Part shown: positions 1-8,483 of the stretch, one piece after another
How the letters are laid out: each line of letters starts with the position of its first letter
Position numbering within the stretch: the stretch's first letter is position 1
The notes under the pieces: model-generated
Told to the model about the DNA's origin: nothing
Database searches by the model: none
Seen by the model: only the letters and a program-made list of their open reading frames with translations
Assembly: GCF_030705305.1 (NCBI RefSeq)
Contig: NZ_JAUZEE010000001.1
Span: forward strand, 62,001-126,000
Reading direction: 5' to 3'
Length of the DNA: 64,000 nt
DNA from: Leptothrix discophora
Lineage (GTDB): Bacteria; Pseudomonadota; Gammaproteobacteria; Burkholderiales; Burkholderiaceae_C
Made by a program: the position numbers and the translations under genes

Positions 1-390
1 CAGGGTCTGGACGACCTCGGCGATCTGGTCGATCGAGCCGCCATCGGTGGTCGGCCAGCTGCGCCACTGCACGCCGTAGACGGGGCCCAGGTCGCCATCG
101 TCGGCCGCCCACTCGTCCCAGATCGTGCAGTCGCGGTCCTGCAGCCACTTCACGTTGCGCTCGCCACGCAGGAACCACAGCAGTTCCAGGATGATCGATT
201 TCAGGTGGACCTTCTTGGTCGTCACCAGCGGAAAGCCTTCGGTGAGATCGAAGCGCATCTGGTGCCCGAACACGCTGCGCGTGCCGGTGCCGGTGCGGTC
301 ACCCTTGGCCACGCCGTGGTCGCGCACATGGCGCATGAAGTCTTCGTACTGGCTGCGGACGGGGCGCGTGGCGTGCATGGGGGCGTGCAT
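1..390 (-). CDS. thyA: Thymidylate synthase, N-terminal part (runs off window start)
   Basis: Thymidylate synthase converts dUMP to dTMP using methylene-tetrahydrofolate. The reverse strand reads 130 codons with the family N-terminus: the YEDFMRHV helix, the [19 protein letters not shown] block with the folate/phosphate-binding arginine, the [14 protein letters not shown] segment, the ELLWFL motif and the TIWDEWA...DLGPVYG..WR stretch. The catalytic Cys lies in the missing C-terminal half. Two in-frame ATGs (ending at 390 and 378) encode a short MHAPMHAT repeat; the outer one is used here but 378 is equally possible. The frame is open to base 1. Confidence 0.95.
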   Translation of the reverse strand, partial: MHAPMHATRPVRSQYEDFMRHVRDHGVAKGDRTGTGTRSVFGHQMRFDLTEGFPLVTTKKVHLKSIILELLWFLRGERNVKWLQDRDCTIWDEWAADDGDLGPVYGVQWRSWPTTDGGSIDQIAEVVQTL

Positions 391-518
391 GGGGCGGACG
401 TCCGGGCGGACGCGTGGCGGCGGGGCTGAAGCGGCCGGATTCTAGGGTTGGGCGTCGGGCGAGGGCAGGGCCCTGCCCGACGCGGCCGGACCCACCGGCC
501 CAGCGCCGCGACACCCCA

Positions 519-956
519 TCAGCGCCAGACGATCACCGGCGTGCGCGAGTGCGTCAGCACCCGCTGCGTCTCGCTGCCCAGCAGCAGCCCGGCCATGCCC
601 TTGCGGCCATGCGAGGCCATGCCGATCAGGTCGCAGCCGCGCTGTTCGGCCACGCCGCAGATCTTCTGATAGGGGTGATCGCTGACTTCCATCAGCGTCT
701 CGCAGGTCACCCCGGCCTCGGCCGCCGTGCGGGCGATGAAGGCCAGGAAGCGATCGCCGTGGGCCCGCCGATCCGCCGCCCAGGTGGCCTCGGTGTCCTC
801 GATCACGTCGACCTGGTAGGTCAGGATGTGGAACTCCGGCGCGACGTACAGGCCGGTCACCCGCGCGCCGCACTGACGCGCCAGCTCGATGCCTCTGAAC
901 ACCGCGCCTTCGGACAGCTTCGAACCGTCGGTCGGCAGCAGGATGTGGGCAAACAT
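519..956 (-). CDS. Universal stress protein, UspA family
   Basis: Single-domain UspA protein of 145 residues, the normal length for the family; a cytoplasmic stress-response protein, often nucleotide binding. The N-terminus (HILLPTDGS) is the first beta strand with the conserved Asp, and the C-terminal part carries the ATP-loop pattern followed by LLLGSETQRVL and PVIVW. In the G-x2-G-x9-G-S ATP motif the first Gly is replaced by Ala (MASHG), so ATP binding is probable but not certain. It is monocistronic: 128 bp separate it from thyA and about 200 bp lie upstream. Confidence 0.9.
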   Translation of the reverse strand: MFAHILLPTDGSKLSEGAVFRGIELARQCGARVTGLYVAPEFHILTYQVDVIEDTEATWAADRRAHGDRFLAFIARTAAEAGVTCETLMEVSDHPYQKICGVAEQRGCDLIGMASHGRKGMAGLLLGSETQRVLTHSRTPVIVWR

Positions 957-1165
957 GACAGCACTCCTCCGTGGAACTGCCGGGTGCGACCGCCCAGGGG
1001 CGGTGACAAGCAGGGACGTCGGCGGCCGGTCCGGACCCGGCGAACGGGTCGGTCGTCACCGCCGACTCTATGCCTGGGTTTCCTTCCCGACAACCGGAGA
1101 TCGAGCCGGTCGTGTCGCAGCGGGATTCAGGTCAGCCGCTCATTTCACCCGCTCACGCCAGCCGC

Positions 1166-2143
1166 TCACTTCGGCCGCCTCACCGCTGGCACCGGCGTTT
1201 CCAGCACCGGCGGCGGCGCGGCACCGGTGGATCGCAGGGCCGACAGCAGCGGCGTGCGCAGCGGCCCGATCGCGCTGGTCTGCCCTTCGTTGGCCGCACG
1301 CGCGACGACCTTCAGCGACTTCACGGCCGCCAGCAGCGAGGACTCGCCCTGCTGGCCAAGGTCGATCAGCAGCACCGGCGCGTGATCCGCCACCACCAGG
1401 CGACCGGCGGCCGAACGCTGCACCAGCTCGCCCAGCGGCTGGCGTGTCGTCGCCAGGAAGGGCCCGAGGCCGCGCAGCCGCTGCGCCATGCGAGGCTGGC
1501 CCGCCAGCACCACCCGCAGCAGATCCAGGTGGGCGCGCGACTTGATCAGGTCGACCTCCGCCAGCGACAGCGGCGCCGGCCGTGCGGCGGCCTCGGCCGT
1601 CGACAGCGTCTGGCGTGCCGTGCGCGGCCAGGCCGGCACCAGGAACTGGTGCACCGCCGCCAGCGCCGCGTCGGCCTCCGGGCCGTCCTCGGCCTGCACC
1701 TCGGCCAGCAGCCGCACCATGGCTTTCTGCGCCCGCGACTTCGGGCCAGCGTGCGTCTTGCCGGCGGCCTGGCCCGCCGACATCCCGATGTCGCCCGCGA
1801 GCACATAGGTGTAGAGCGGCGTGCGGCGCTCGGTCCACGGCGCCATCGGCGCGCTGGACAAGGCCCGCCAGGTGGGCGGCGGCGGCACCGCCACCCGCGC
1901 CGCCGGCCCCGCGTCGGCCACCGCTGCCGATGCCGGCAGGTCACGAGCCGCCACCGCCGCATTCGCCGCATTCGCCAGGGGTTCCGTCCGGGGGCCGTCC
2001 GGCACCGCCGCATCACCCGCCCCGAGCCCGGCACAGGCCGACAGGAGCCCGGCGACGATCAGCACGGACGCGGGCCGCCACGTCGACCCCAACCGCTGCC
2101 CGCTGGCCCGGTCGACACCCGCCCCGGTTTTCAGTTTTTTCAT
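1166..2143 (-). CDS. Putative lipoprotein of unknown function
   Basis: 325 residues. A basic N-terminus and hydrophobic stretch (SVLIVAGLLSAC) end in a good lipobox with Cys at about residue 37, so an outer- or inner-membrane lipoprotein is likely. An Ala/Pro-rich linker (about 38-95) leads to a mostly helical Ala/Leu-rich domain without motifs I recognise. It is divergent from the exosortase gene xrtB across a 328 bp region, so a role connected to the envelope or exopolysaccharide is possible but only positional. The start follows from the signal sequence beginning MKKLK. Confidence 0.6.
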   Translation of the reverse strand: MKKLKTGAGVDRASGQRLGSTWRPASVLIVAGLLSACAGLGAGDAAVPDGPRTEPLANAANAAVAARDLPASAAVADAGPAARVAVPPPPTWRALSSAPMAPWTERRTPLYTYVLAGDIGMSAGQAAGKTHAGPKSRAQKAMVRLLAEVQAEDGPEADAALAAVHQFLVPAWPRTARQTLSTAEAAARPAPLSLAEVDLIKSRAHLDLLRVVLAGQPRMAQRLRGLGPFLATTRQPLGELVQRSAAGRLVVADHAPVLLIDLGQQGESSLLAAVKSLKVVARAANEGQTSAIGPLRTPLLSALRSTGAAPPPVLETPVPAVRRPK

Positions 2144-2471
2144 CTTTTCAGCCTCCGGAACGAGTGTCGCCGCGAGGATCCGGGGTTGGAACTGGCAACT
2201 CCCCCATGAAACCGAAGCGTTGGCGCGAGATCATCCGGTGAGCCACATCCGCCCCCACTCCCTCCCGCATCCCGGCCCGACCCGCCCGCCACGAAGTGGC
2301 GATGAACGTCGATTTGTGCGCGTGCTCATCTGACAGCCCCGCAATGAGGGGGGAGAGGGGCAGGGCCAGATTGGTAGGCTTAAGGATGCTCGGAAACCCT
2401 GGCCTTGCCCTGCCTGCCAGCAGGGCCGGCATGTTTGGCCTGGCCCCCACCGCCGCTCTACCGGACCGCCC
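2144..2471. promoter_or_regulatory. Divergent intergenic region upstream of xrtB
   Basis: 328 bp between the divergent lipoprotein and exosortase genes, so it should hold both promoters. An imperfect inverted repeat lies at 2358-2369 and 2399-2410 (11 of 12 pairs, 29-nt loop), close enough to xrtB to be an operator or a 5'-leader hairpin. No clear sigma-70 or sigma-54 promoter stands out. Confidence 0.4.
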
Positions 2472-3377
2472 ATGAACGACCGAATGCCAGCCCCGACCGG
2501 CGAGGCCACCTCGACCTTCGACGCCATCCCCTGGCTGATCGCCGGCGCCGGCCTGCTGGCCATGTACGTGCCGACCTTCTGGGACCTGTTTCACGGCATC
2601 TGGTCGACCGACCAGCAGGGCCACGGCCCCATCGTGCTGGGCATCAGCCTGTGGCTGCTCTGGAAGAAGTGGCCGGAGTTCCGGGCCGCACCACCTCGGC
2701 CCCGTCCGGTCATCGGTTGGCCGATCTTCGTGTTCGGCCTGCTGCTCTACCTCGTCGGGCGCTCGCAGGACATCCTGATCTTTGAAGTCGGTGCGCTGAT
2801 CTGGCTGATCGCCGCCATCACCTTGCTGCTGCACGGCGCCGCGGCCGTCCGCCTGCTGGGCTTCGCGCTGTTCTTCATGGTCTTCATGGTCCCGCTGCCC
2901 GGCGCACTGGTCGATGCCATGACCCAGCCCATGAAGCTCGCCGTGTCCTACATGGCCGAATCGGTGATGCACCTCTTCAACTACCCGATCAGCCGCACCG
3001 GCGTGATCCTGCAGGTCGGCCAATACCAGCTGCTGGTGGCCGACGCCTGCGCCGGCATGCAGACCCTGTTCACCCTGGAGGCGCTCGGATTGCTCTACCT
3101 GAACCTGGTCCGCCACGAAAGCATCGCGCGCAACGTGACGCTGGCCATCCTGATCGTCCCGATCAGCTTCACCGCCAACGTCATCCGCGTGATCGTGCTG
3201 TCACTCATCACCTATCACTTCGGCGACGAGGCCGGGCAGGGGTTTCTGCACGGGTTTGCGGGGATGGTGCTGTTCATGGCGGCGTTGATGTTGATCATTG
3301 CGGTGGATGGGGTGTTGCGGTGGGTGATCCGGCACATGGATGCGCGACCGCAGAACGTCTCCTCCAACCCTGCTTGA
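2472..3377 (+). CDS. xrtB: Exosortase B
   Basis: Integral inner-membrane cysteine transpeptidase-like enzyme that recognises PEP-CTERM tails on exported proteins and is thought to cleave and attach them. 301 residues with about eight hydrophobic helices. The exosortase triad is visible: Cys193 in DACAGMQ, Arg239 in TANVIRVI and His260 in GFLHGFAG. Length, the WLLWKKWPEF region and linkage to epsI fit the exosortase B group. It is followed 10 bp later by epsI. Six PEP-CTERM proteins encoded between 15.2 and 23.4 kb are the likely substrates. The gene is GC-rich like the chromosome, unlike the polysaccharide genes that follow. Confidence 0.93.
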   Translation: MNDRMPAPTGEATSTFDAIPWLIAGAGLLAMYVPTFWDLFHGIWSTDQQGHGPIVLGISLWLLWKKWPEFRAAPPRPRPVIGWPIFVFGLLLYLVGRSQDILIFEVGALIWLIAAITLLLHGAAAVRLLGFALFFMVFMVPLPGALVDAMTQPMKLAVSYMAESVMHLFNYPISRTGVILQVGQYQLLVADACAGMQTLFTLEALGLLYLNLVRHESIARNVTLAILIVPISFTANVIRVIVLSLITYHFGDEAGQGFLHGFAGMVLFMAALMLIIAVDGVLRWVIRHMDARPQNVSSNPA

Positions 3378-3387
3378 GGACGCCAAC

Positions 3388-4014
3388 ATGACGCCCCCCA
3401 ATCGCCGCAAGTTCTCCACCGCCATCGTCCTCGCCGCCGCGATGGTCGTTACCGCTGGCGCGACCGCTAACTTGAAACCGACCAAGTACCTGGCTGACAC
3501 ACGTGCCGAACTGAAGATCGAACCCTCTTTGCCCAACGAATTTGGTGACTGGAAACTCATTCCGACAAATGGAGGCGTGGTCAATCCGCAGCAGAATCAG
3601 TTATTGAATAGCCTGTACTCAGAGATCATCAATCGCACCTACGTCAATTCGAGCGGGCAGCGGGTGATGCTGTCGATTGCGTATGGGAAGAATCAGAACG
3701 ATTCATTCCAGGTGCACAAGCCGGAGATTTGTTATCCGGCGCAGGGGTTTCAGTTGTTGGACTCAAAGGAGGATATTGTAACGACAAGTCATGGAAGTGT
3801 TCCTGTAAAGCGCCTGCAGACTTCACTTACCGAGCGGAGGATTGAACCAGTCACATATTGGATTCTAGTAGGCGAAAAGGTAGTCAAGTCAGGTTTCGAG
3901 AAGAAATATGAAGAGATGCGTTGGGCAACTCAAGGCTACATAGTGGATGGATTGCTGTTTCGTGTGTCAACCATTGACCGCAAATGCCAACTCTGCATTT
4001 GCGGTCCACGATGA
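3388..4014 (+). CDS. epsI: EpsI family exosortase-associated protein, apparent 3' frameshift
   Basis: EpsI-family proteins accompany exosortases (fused or adjacent) and have one N-terminal membrane anchor; their biochemical role is uncertain. As read the protein is 208 residues: a signal/anchor (about 8-28), then the EpsI domain with FGDWK, a YGKNQNDSFQVHKPE segment and CYPAQGF. The last 11 codons after STIDR are unlike the family. A +1 shift in the AAA run at 3982-3984 restores a plausible tail (SAFAVHDDFVRGIIL...RLAGRLIE) ending at 4087, where TGA overlaps the next gene's ATG (ATGA). The true product is therefore probably about 232 residues or the gene is damaged. ATG 3388 is preferred over the in-frame ATG at 3340, which lies inside xrtB. 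Confidence 0.8.
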   Translation: MTPPNRRKFSTAIVLAAAMVVTAGATANLKPTKYLADTRAELKIEPSLPNEFGDWKLIPTNGGVVNPQQNQLLNSLYSEIINRTYVNSSGQRVMLSIAYGKNQNDSFQVHKPEICYPAQGFQLLDSKEDIVTTSHGSVPVKRLQTSLTERRIEPVTYWILVGEKVVKSGFEKKYEEMRWATQGYIVDGLLFRVSTIDRKCQLCICGPR

Positions 4015-4083
4015 TTTCGTGCGGGGAATAATTTTAGGAAGTAGCGAAACAATGCGCATCAGGCTCGCAGGTAGGCTTATTGA

Positions 4084-4998
4084 ATGATCCCACTAATTCA
4101 AGCGACTACTCCACCTATGACTTGTTCGCAGTTCGAGGATTGTGAAAACACTACTATCCTAAGTATTATTACTGTCGTTTACAACGACTTGCCAGGGTTA
4201 GTGCGGACTATCCAGTCTGTCCATAGTTTGCTCGGCAGTGAGGCGGTAGAGCATATAGTTATCGACGGAAGTTCGACGCCAGATGTCAAGGATTTTTTGG
4301 TAGAGAAATCAATAGGTTTTCCGAAGATGATTTGGAAGAGCGAACCGGATAAGGGACTCTATGATGCGATGAATAAAGGGTTGAAGGCTGCAATAGGAAA
4401 ATTTGTTATATTTATGAATGCAGGGGATAAGTTTTCCTCTAAGTTTTCTTTCGATATGTTTAAGAGATATGCCTTCGCAGATGGAGGCAATCACGTCGTT
4501 ATTGGAAGAAGCTTGGAGGTCTACCTAAACGACGCATACGTTAGGCCAGCGTTGGGCGCAGAGGCAAAGATTTTTTCTATGCCGCCGCATCAAGCTACGT
4601 TCTATCCAGTCAAGTTCTACTCATCTAACGAATACAAGCTAGATAAGCCTGTAGGCGCAGATGGTGATTTCACCGGTCGCGCTCTAGATCAGTGTGGGGG
4701 CGTATTCCTGCCATGTGTGGTATGCGAATTTGAGTTAGGGGGGCGGTCGTCGTCGTATGGAAACTTTAGGCAGTTAATGGTGCGACATCGTGAGGCCACA
4801 AGCGTAAAAGCCCAAATCAAACTTCTTCTTAAAGCATTTCTTTGGCTGATTATTGGGCAAAAAAATCTCTATCGAGTATTGGCTGTAGGAAAATATACCA
4901 GAATATCGAAATCTGAGTACTCGGCTAGTCTGGATATTGCGCCACACAAGAAAATTATTCGGCAGCCCACTGCTAAAATTATTGGATCCTCCTCGTGA
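4084..4998 (+). CDS. GT2-family glycosyltransferase
   Basis: 304 residues. GT-A fold family 2 start: LSIITVVYND, then VIDGSSTP and the KGLYDAMNKGL segment followed by FMNAGD, which stands where the metal-binding DxD is usually found. This resembles WcaA/colanic-acid-type transferases that add a sugar to a lipid-linked repeat unit at the cytoplasmic face of the membrane. The donor cannot be told from sequence. The start overlaps the stop of the frame-corrected epsI (ATGA), and the end overlaps the next GTG start (GTGA), so the genes are translationally coupled. Base composition is distinctly AT-rich compared with xrtB. Confidence 0.85.
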   Translation: MIPLIQATTPPMTCSQFEDCENTTILSIITVVYNDLPGLVRTIQSVHSLLGSEAVEHIVIDGSSTPDVKDFLVEKSIGFPKMIWKSEPDKGLYDAMNKGLKAAIGKFVIFMNAGDKFSSKFSFDMFKRYAFADGGNHVVIGRSLEVYLNDAYVRPALGAEAKIFSMPPHQATFYPVKFYSSNEYKLDKPVGADGDFTGRALDQCGGVFLPCVVCEFELGGRSSSYGNFRQLMVRHREATSVKAQIKLLLKAFLWLIIGQKNLYRVLAVGKYTRISKSEYSASLDIAPHKKIIRQPTAKIIGSSS

Positions 4999-6221
4999 AG
5001 ATTGTGTCCCACAAGAACAGATCAATCTATGCGATTGCAGATCAAATCATTCTGAGTCTACTGGGCCTTGGTGCCTCAATAGTGGTCGCGAGATTTGCTG
5101 GAAAGGAACAGTTTGGATTATATACTTTACTTTTCTCGATAGTTTTGCTAGTGCAGGGCATACAAAATTCGATGTGGTACTCCCCACTGATTGCGTTACT
5201 GGCAAGAACTGCAGATTTGGAGTTAAAAAACAAATATAGAATGACGGCCTTTAAGGGGTCAATTGGTTCGATGGTGATATTGATCCTGCTAATGGCGGCA
5301 GGATTTCTGTTGCTTGGCAATGAGAAGATTATTCACGGCGATCCGCCCTCTGTCATATTCGCAGTTAGCCTTGCTTCAATTGGAGCAACATTGCGGGACG
5401 GACTGCGAGCAGAAAGCTATGCCGACGGGTCTTCATTTTCGGCGCTCAAGTACACTTTGATCGCTGCGTCAATACAGCTAACGCTTATTCTATTCGTCAC
5501 TATGTTTGGTTTGATGTCAGCGAATGCGGTATTAACTATTTCCGGAGCTTCTCTAATCCTGTCTTGGATGATTCTTTCACGGGAAAAAACGCCACTCTTG
5601 CGGGCTTCTGCGGATTATAGAGAGTTTATTGAATTCTCTCGTTGGACATTGCCAAGTGTAGGTGTAAATTGGGCTGGCGGTAATATTCAAAATTACTTTG
5701 CGGCACGCAATTTTGGGTTGTCGGTGGTTGCTGAAGTTAATGCTGCCAGGCTCTTTTTAATGCCAGTTGGGGTCGCTGTCACCGCCTGGGTAAACTACTT
5801 TCGGCCCAGTGTCATAAGGGAGCGTGCCTCGGGAAACACTTTGAAAGCTCGGCTAATCATTAAAAAGAGTATTTTGATTGCTGTGTTTCTTATTCCTGTC
5901 TACGGCGTCGTGATTGGGTCGTTAAGTCCAGTTTTTAGTGTGGTTTTGGGTGACGAATATCCTGAGTTGCGTAGTCTTATCTTTGGCTGGGCGGTTTGTT
6001 TCTCATTAATGGCGATACGTGTAATTATTTTTACTGAGCTTTCTGCAGATAAGCAGGGCGTAAAGTTGCAATTTTACTTTGGATTAATTGGTTTTTGTTG
6101 CGCGGTTCTTTCGATGATGGCTTTCCTTGAGCTGGGTGCGGTCGGCGTGGTGATTTCCATGTGCTGCCTAGAGGTGGTTCAGATTATATTGTTCCTCGCA
6201 TACGGGCGAAACAGGTCATGA
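4995..6221 (+). CDS. Wzx-like polysaccharide flippase (MOP superfamily)
   Basis: 408 residues, strongly hydrophobic with about 12 predicted helices, beginning with an amphipathic segment and a first helix (IILSLLGLGASIVVARFAG) typical of oligosaccharide flippases, followed by EQFGLYTLLFSI. The expected role is to move undecaprenyl-linked repeat units from the cytoplasmic to the periplasmic leaflet. It starts with GTG overlapping the preceding stop (GTGA). Position between two glycosyltransferases and before the polymerase/ligase gene supports a Wzx/Wzy-type pathway. AT-rich like its neighbours. Confidence 0.85.
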   Translation: MKIVSHKNRSIYAIADQIILSLLGLGASIVVARFAGKEQFGLYTLLFSIVLLVQGIQNSMWYSPLIALLARTADLELKNKYRMTAFKGSIGSMVILILLMAAGFLLLGNEKIIHGDPPSVIFAVSLASIGATLRDGLRAESYADGSSFSALKYTLIAASIQLTLILFVTMFGLMSANAVLTISGASLILSWMILSREKTPLLRASADYREFIEFSRWTLPSVGVNWAGGNIQNYFAARNFGLSVVAEVNAARLFLMPVGVAVTAWVNYFRPSVIRERASGNTLKARLIIKKSILIAVFLIPVYGVVIGSLSPVFSVVLGDEYPELRSLIFGWAVCFSLMAIRVIIFTELSADKQGVKLQFYFGLIGFCCAVLSMMAFLELGAVGVVISMCCLEVVQIILFLAYGRNRS

Positions 6222-6237
6222 TTTTTGGAAGCATAAA

Positions 6238-7167
6238 ATGAGCGAGGTCTTGGTCACTATCTGTATTTGTACTTTTCGGCGACCCAGATTGCTGGAAGAG
6301 TTGCTTCGAAGTCTGACTGGGCAGCTTGGAGTTGATTTCTTGTGGAATATTGTTGTCATCGACAATGATGAGGAAGAAACGGCTGCTAAAGTTGTTATAG
6401 ATTTTTGCCAATCCGAGCGAAATATTCATATTGATTATCTGGTTGAGCGTCGCCAAGGGATTTCTTATGCAAGAAACAGTGCGGTAAGAAATTCCAATGG
6501 CGAGTATATTGCATTTATTGATGATGACGAGATCGCATCTCCGGGATGGTTGGCTTCACTGGTGAATGTCGCAAAGGCTACCGGCGCTGATGCAGTATTG
6601 GGGCCTGTGCTGCCGGAGTATCCTCCGAATACTGCGACTTGGATCAAGAGAACTCGGTTTTTCGATCGGCCACGATACAAGACTGGAGAGGTTCTTTCTG
6701 CCAATGATGGAAAGACGTGTAATGCCCTATTGAAACGGTCAATCTTGAATACTGATCAAGTATTTGACGAGAAACTTGCATTTACAGGCAGTGAGGATTT
6801 TGAGTTATTTTATAGGCTTAAAAAGTTTGGACGGATATTTGTATGGAGTGATGAGGCTGTTGTTTATGAAAAGGTCCCCCTTAGTCGTCAAAAACTGAGT
6901 TGGATGCTTGAGCGATCACTCCGACCATCGATAATGTATTGGAGAATAGTTGGCAAGGACGCCTCAGTTATTAAACGTATTGCCCATGCTGCTCTTGGAT
7001 TCTGGCTTGGATTTCCCCTCGTCCTACTTGCACTCATGCTGTTTCCATTCGATAGATGCTTTGGGTTTCTTTTGGCCAGGAGAGGCTTGTTGTTCCTGGG
7101 TAGGTGCTTTGCTTTGACAAAAATCGAAATGTACGGCTACCAAGCAAAGGACGTGACGTCGTGCTAA
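6238..7167 (+). CDS. GT2-family glycosyltransferase with C-terminal hydrophobic segment
   Basis: 309 residues. GT2 hallmarks: VTICICTFRRP at the N-terminus, VVIDND, the RRQGISYARN segment (nucleotide-sugar pocket), then AFIDDDE as the metal-binding acidic motif near residue 97. A further acidic motif GSEDFELFYRL near residue 182 matches the usual ED general-base region. The last 70 residues contain a hydrophobic stretch (GFWLGFPLVLLALMLFPF) that could anchor the enzyme to the inner membrane. It starts 16 bp after the flippase stop and overlaps the next gene by 7 bp. Confidence 0.87.
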   Translation: MSEVLVTICICTFRRPRLLEELLRSLTGQLGVDFLWNIVVIDNDEEETAAKVVIDFCQSERNIHIDYLVERRQGISYARNSAVRNSNGEYIAFIDDDEIASPGWLASLVNVAKATGADAVLGPVLPEYPPNTATWIKRTRFFDRPRYKTGEVLSANDGKTCNALLKRSILNTDQVFDEKLAFTGSEDFELFYRLKKFGRIFVWSDEAVVYEKVPLSRQKLSWMLERSLRPSIMYWRIVGKDASVIKRIAHAALGFWLGFPLVLLALMLFPFDRCFGFLLARRGLLFLGRCFALTKIEMYGYQAKDVTSC

Positions 7168-8483
7168 TCTTTGGATCTCAGATTTTAGTGATTGTGATTG
7201 CTTTAATAGCGGTTGCTTTTGCGCTAGTTGCTTTTATCGCAACTGGGACAGTGCTCTCTAAAATGATGTGGATACTTGTCATTGCATCCGCCTCTCCGCT
7301 ATTTGATTTATTTGGGTCTGAGGATGGATTGTCGAAGCAAATTCTGTGGGCTTCGTTGTTCTCCATATGTGTGGTGTATATATTTTTTGGAGCCAAGAGG
7401 CAGTCAGTTAAACTTGGTTTGGTTGAGTTGCCATTTTGGTTGGGATTGCTTTGTTTGTATGCCGTTCTTACTATTGCCTGGTCGCCGATTCCGGTGACGT
7501 CAATAAAGAGATTTATTCAATTCCTTGGAATTATAATTGTAGGTATTGCAATTATTCGATATGAATCTTCTACTCCCCTTCATGTACGACTCTTGATTCC
7601 GTGTGCATTATTGATGGTTATTGGCCTCATTGTTGGTTACTTGACGCAGAAAATATGGCCGCTTGGAGGAGTTGCTCTTACAGGCCTTGCCTCACATAAA
7701 AATCAGTGGGGTCTGTTTCTGTTGGTGACAAGTACATTGGCAGTCTCGGCAGTGCTTTGCCGGAAGATGGTCAAAGTGAGCGTTCTCGTGCTGGCGGTCT
7801 CTATATATTCGATATTGCTAACCAAGAGTGCAACTGCATTGGTGGGTTTGCTGGTTTTGTTGTCGATTGTATGTGTACTTTATCTGGGTAGGGGTCTGGG
7901 TAGTTCGGCAGATAAAACACTTATTGCGCTGTTTTTATTTTTCTTGCTTGTGGCGCTGCCATTATCGGTCTACGTAGTACGGATGGGTGTGCTTCCGATT
8001 GATGCGGCGATTGAAACCTTTTTCTCTTCGACTGGACGGGATTCTTCGCTTACTGGGCGTGACAATCTCTGGCGGCTCATGCGTATAGAGATCGCGAAGC
8101 ATGCTTTTTTCGGGGTCGGCTATGGAGGTTTTTGGACTGGTATCAGTGAGGGGCCTTCGAATGCTGTCACCAATCAAATTTTTTGGGGTGTTCCTGTGCA
8201 GGCCCACAATGGTTACCTCGATTTCGTCAATGAACTCGGCGTTGTTGGTATGAGCCTGTTTGTTGCGTTGATTGCATGGTATTTGAGAGTAGTTTGGCTG
8301 CTCTCAAGGCGTTGCGATAAGTCAATTTGGTTATTTCCGGCTTTATACCTCGTCATATTTTTGGTAACAAACACCACCGAAACCACCCTTCTACGCCCAA
8401 CTCATTTTCTTTGGATTGTGTTTGTGATTTGTTGTGTTTATTTAAAGGTTGGTTTGCTTCGCTTGCGTGAGGTTGCGTCTTGA
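7161..8483 (+). CDS. O-antigen ligase / Wzy-like polymerase family membrane protein
   Basis: About 440 residues with 10 to 12 hydrophobic helices and a large periplasmic loop carrying the conserved Wzy_C-like segment: SLTGRDNLW, then FGVGYGGFW and AHNGYLDFVNELGVVG. This pattern is shared by O-antigen ligases (WaaL) and polysaccharide polymerases (Wzy), which sequence alone does not separate; within this locus a polymerase is favoured. The frame is open from 7104, but GTG at 7161, overlapping the upstream stop by 7 bp, is the likely start because it leaves only a short N-terminus before the first helix. The 3' end overlaps the next TTG start (TTGA). Confidence 0.85.
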   Translation: MLIFGSQILVIVIALIAVAFALVAFIATGTVLSKMMWILVIASASPLFDLFGSEDGLSKQILWASLFSICVVYIFFGAKRQSVKLGLVELPFWLGLLCLYAVLTIAWSPIPVTSIKRFIQFLGIIIVGIAIIRYESSTPLHVRLLIPCALLMVIGLIVGYLTQKIWPLGGVALTGLASHKNQWGLFLLVTSTLAVSAVLCRKMVKVSVLVLAVSIYSILLTKSATALVGLLVLLSIVCVLYLGRGLGSSADKTLIALFLFFLLVALPLSVYVVRMGVLPIDAAIETFFSSTGRDSSLTGRDNLWRLMRIEIAKHAFFGVGYGGFWTGISEGPSNAVTNQIFWGVPVQAHNGYLDFVNELGVVGMSLFVALIAWYLRVVWLLSRRCDKSIWLFPALYLVIFLVTNTTETTLLRPTHFLWIVFVICCVYLKVGLLRLREVAS

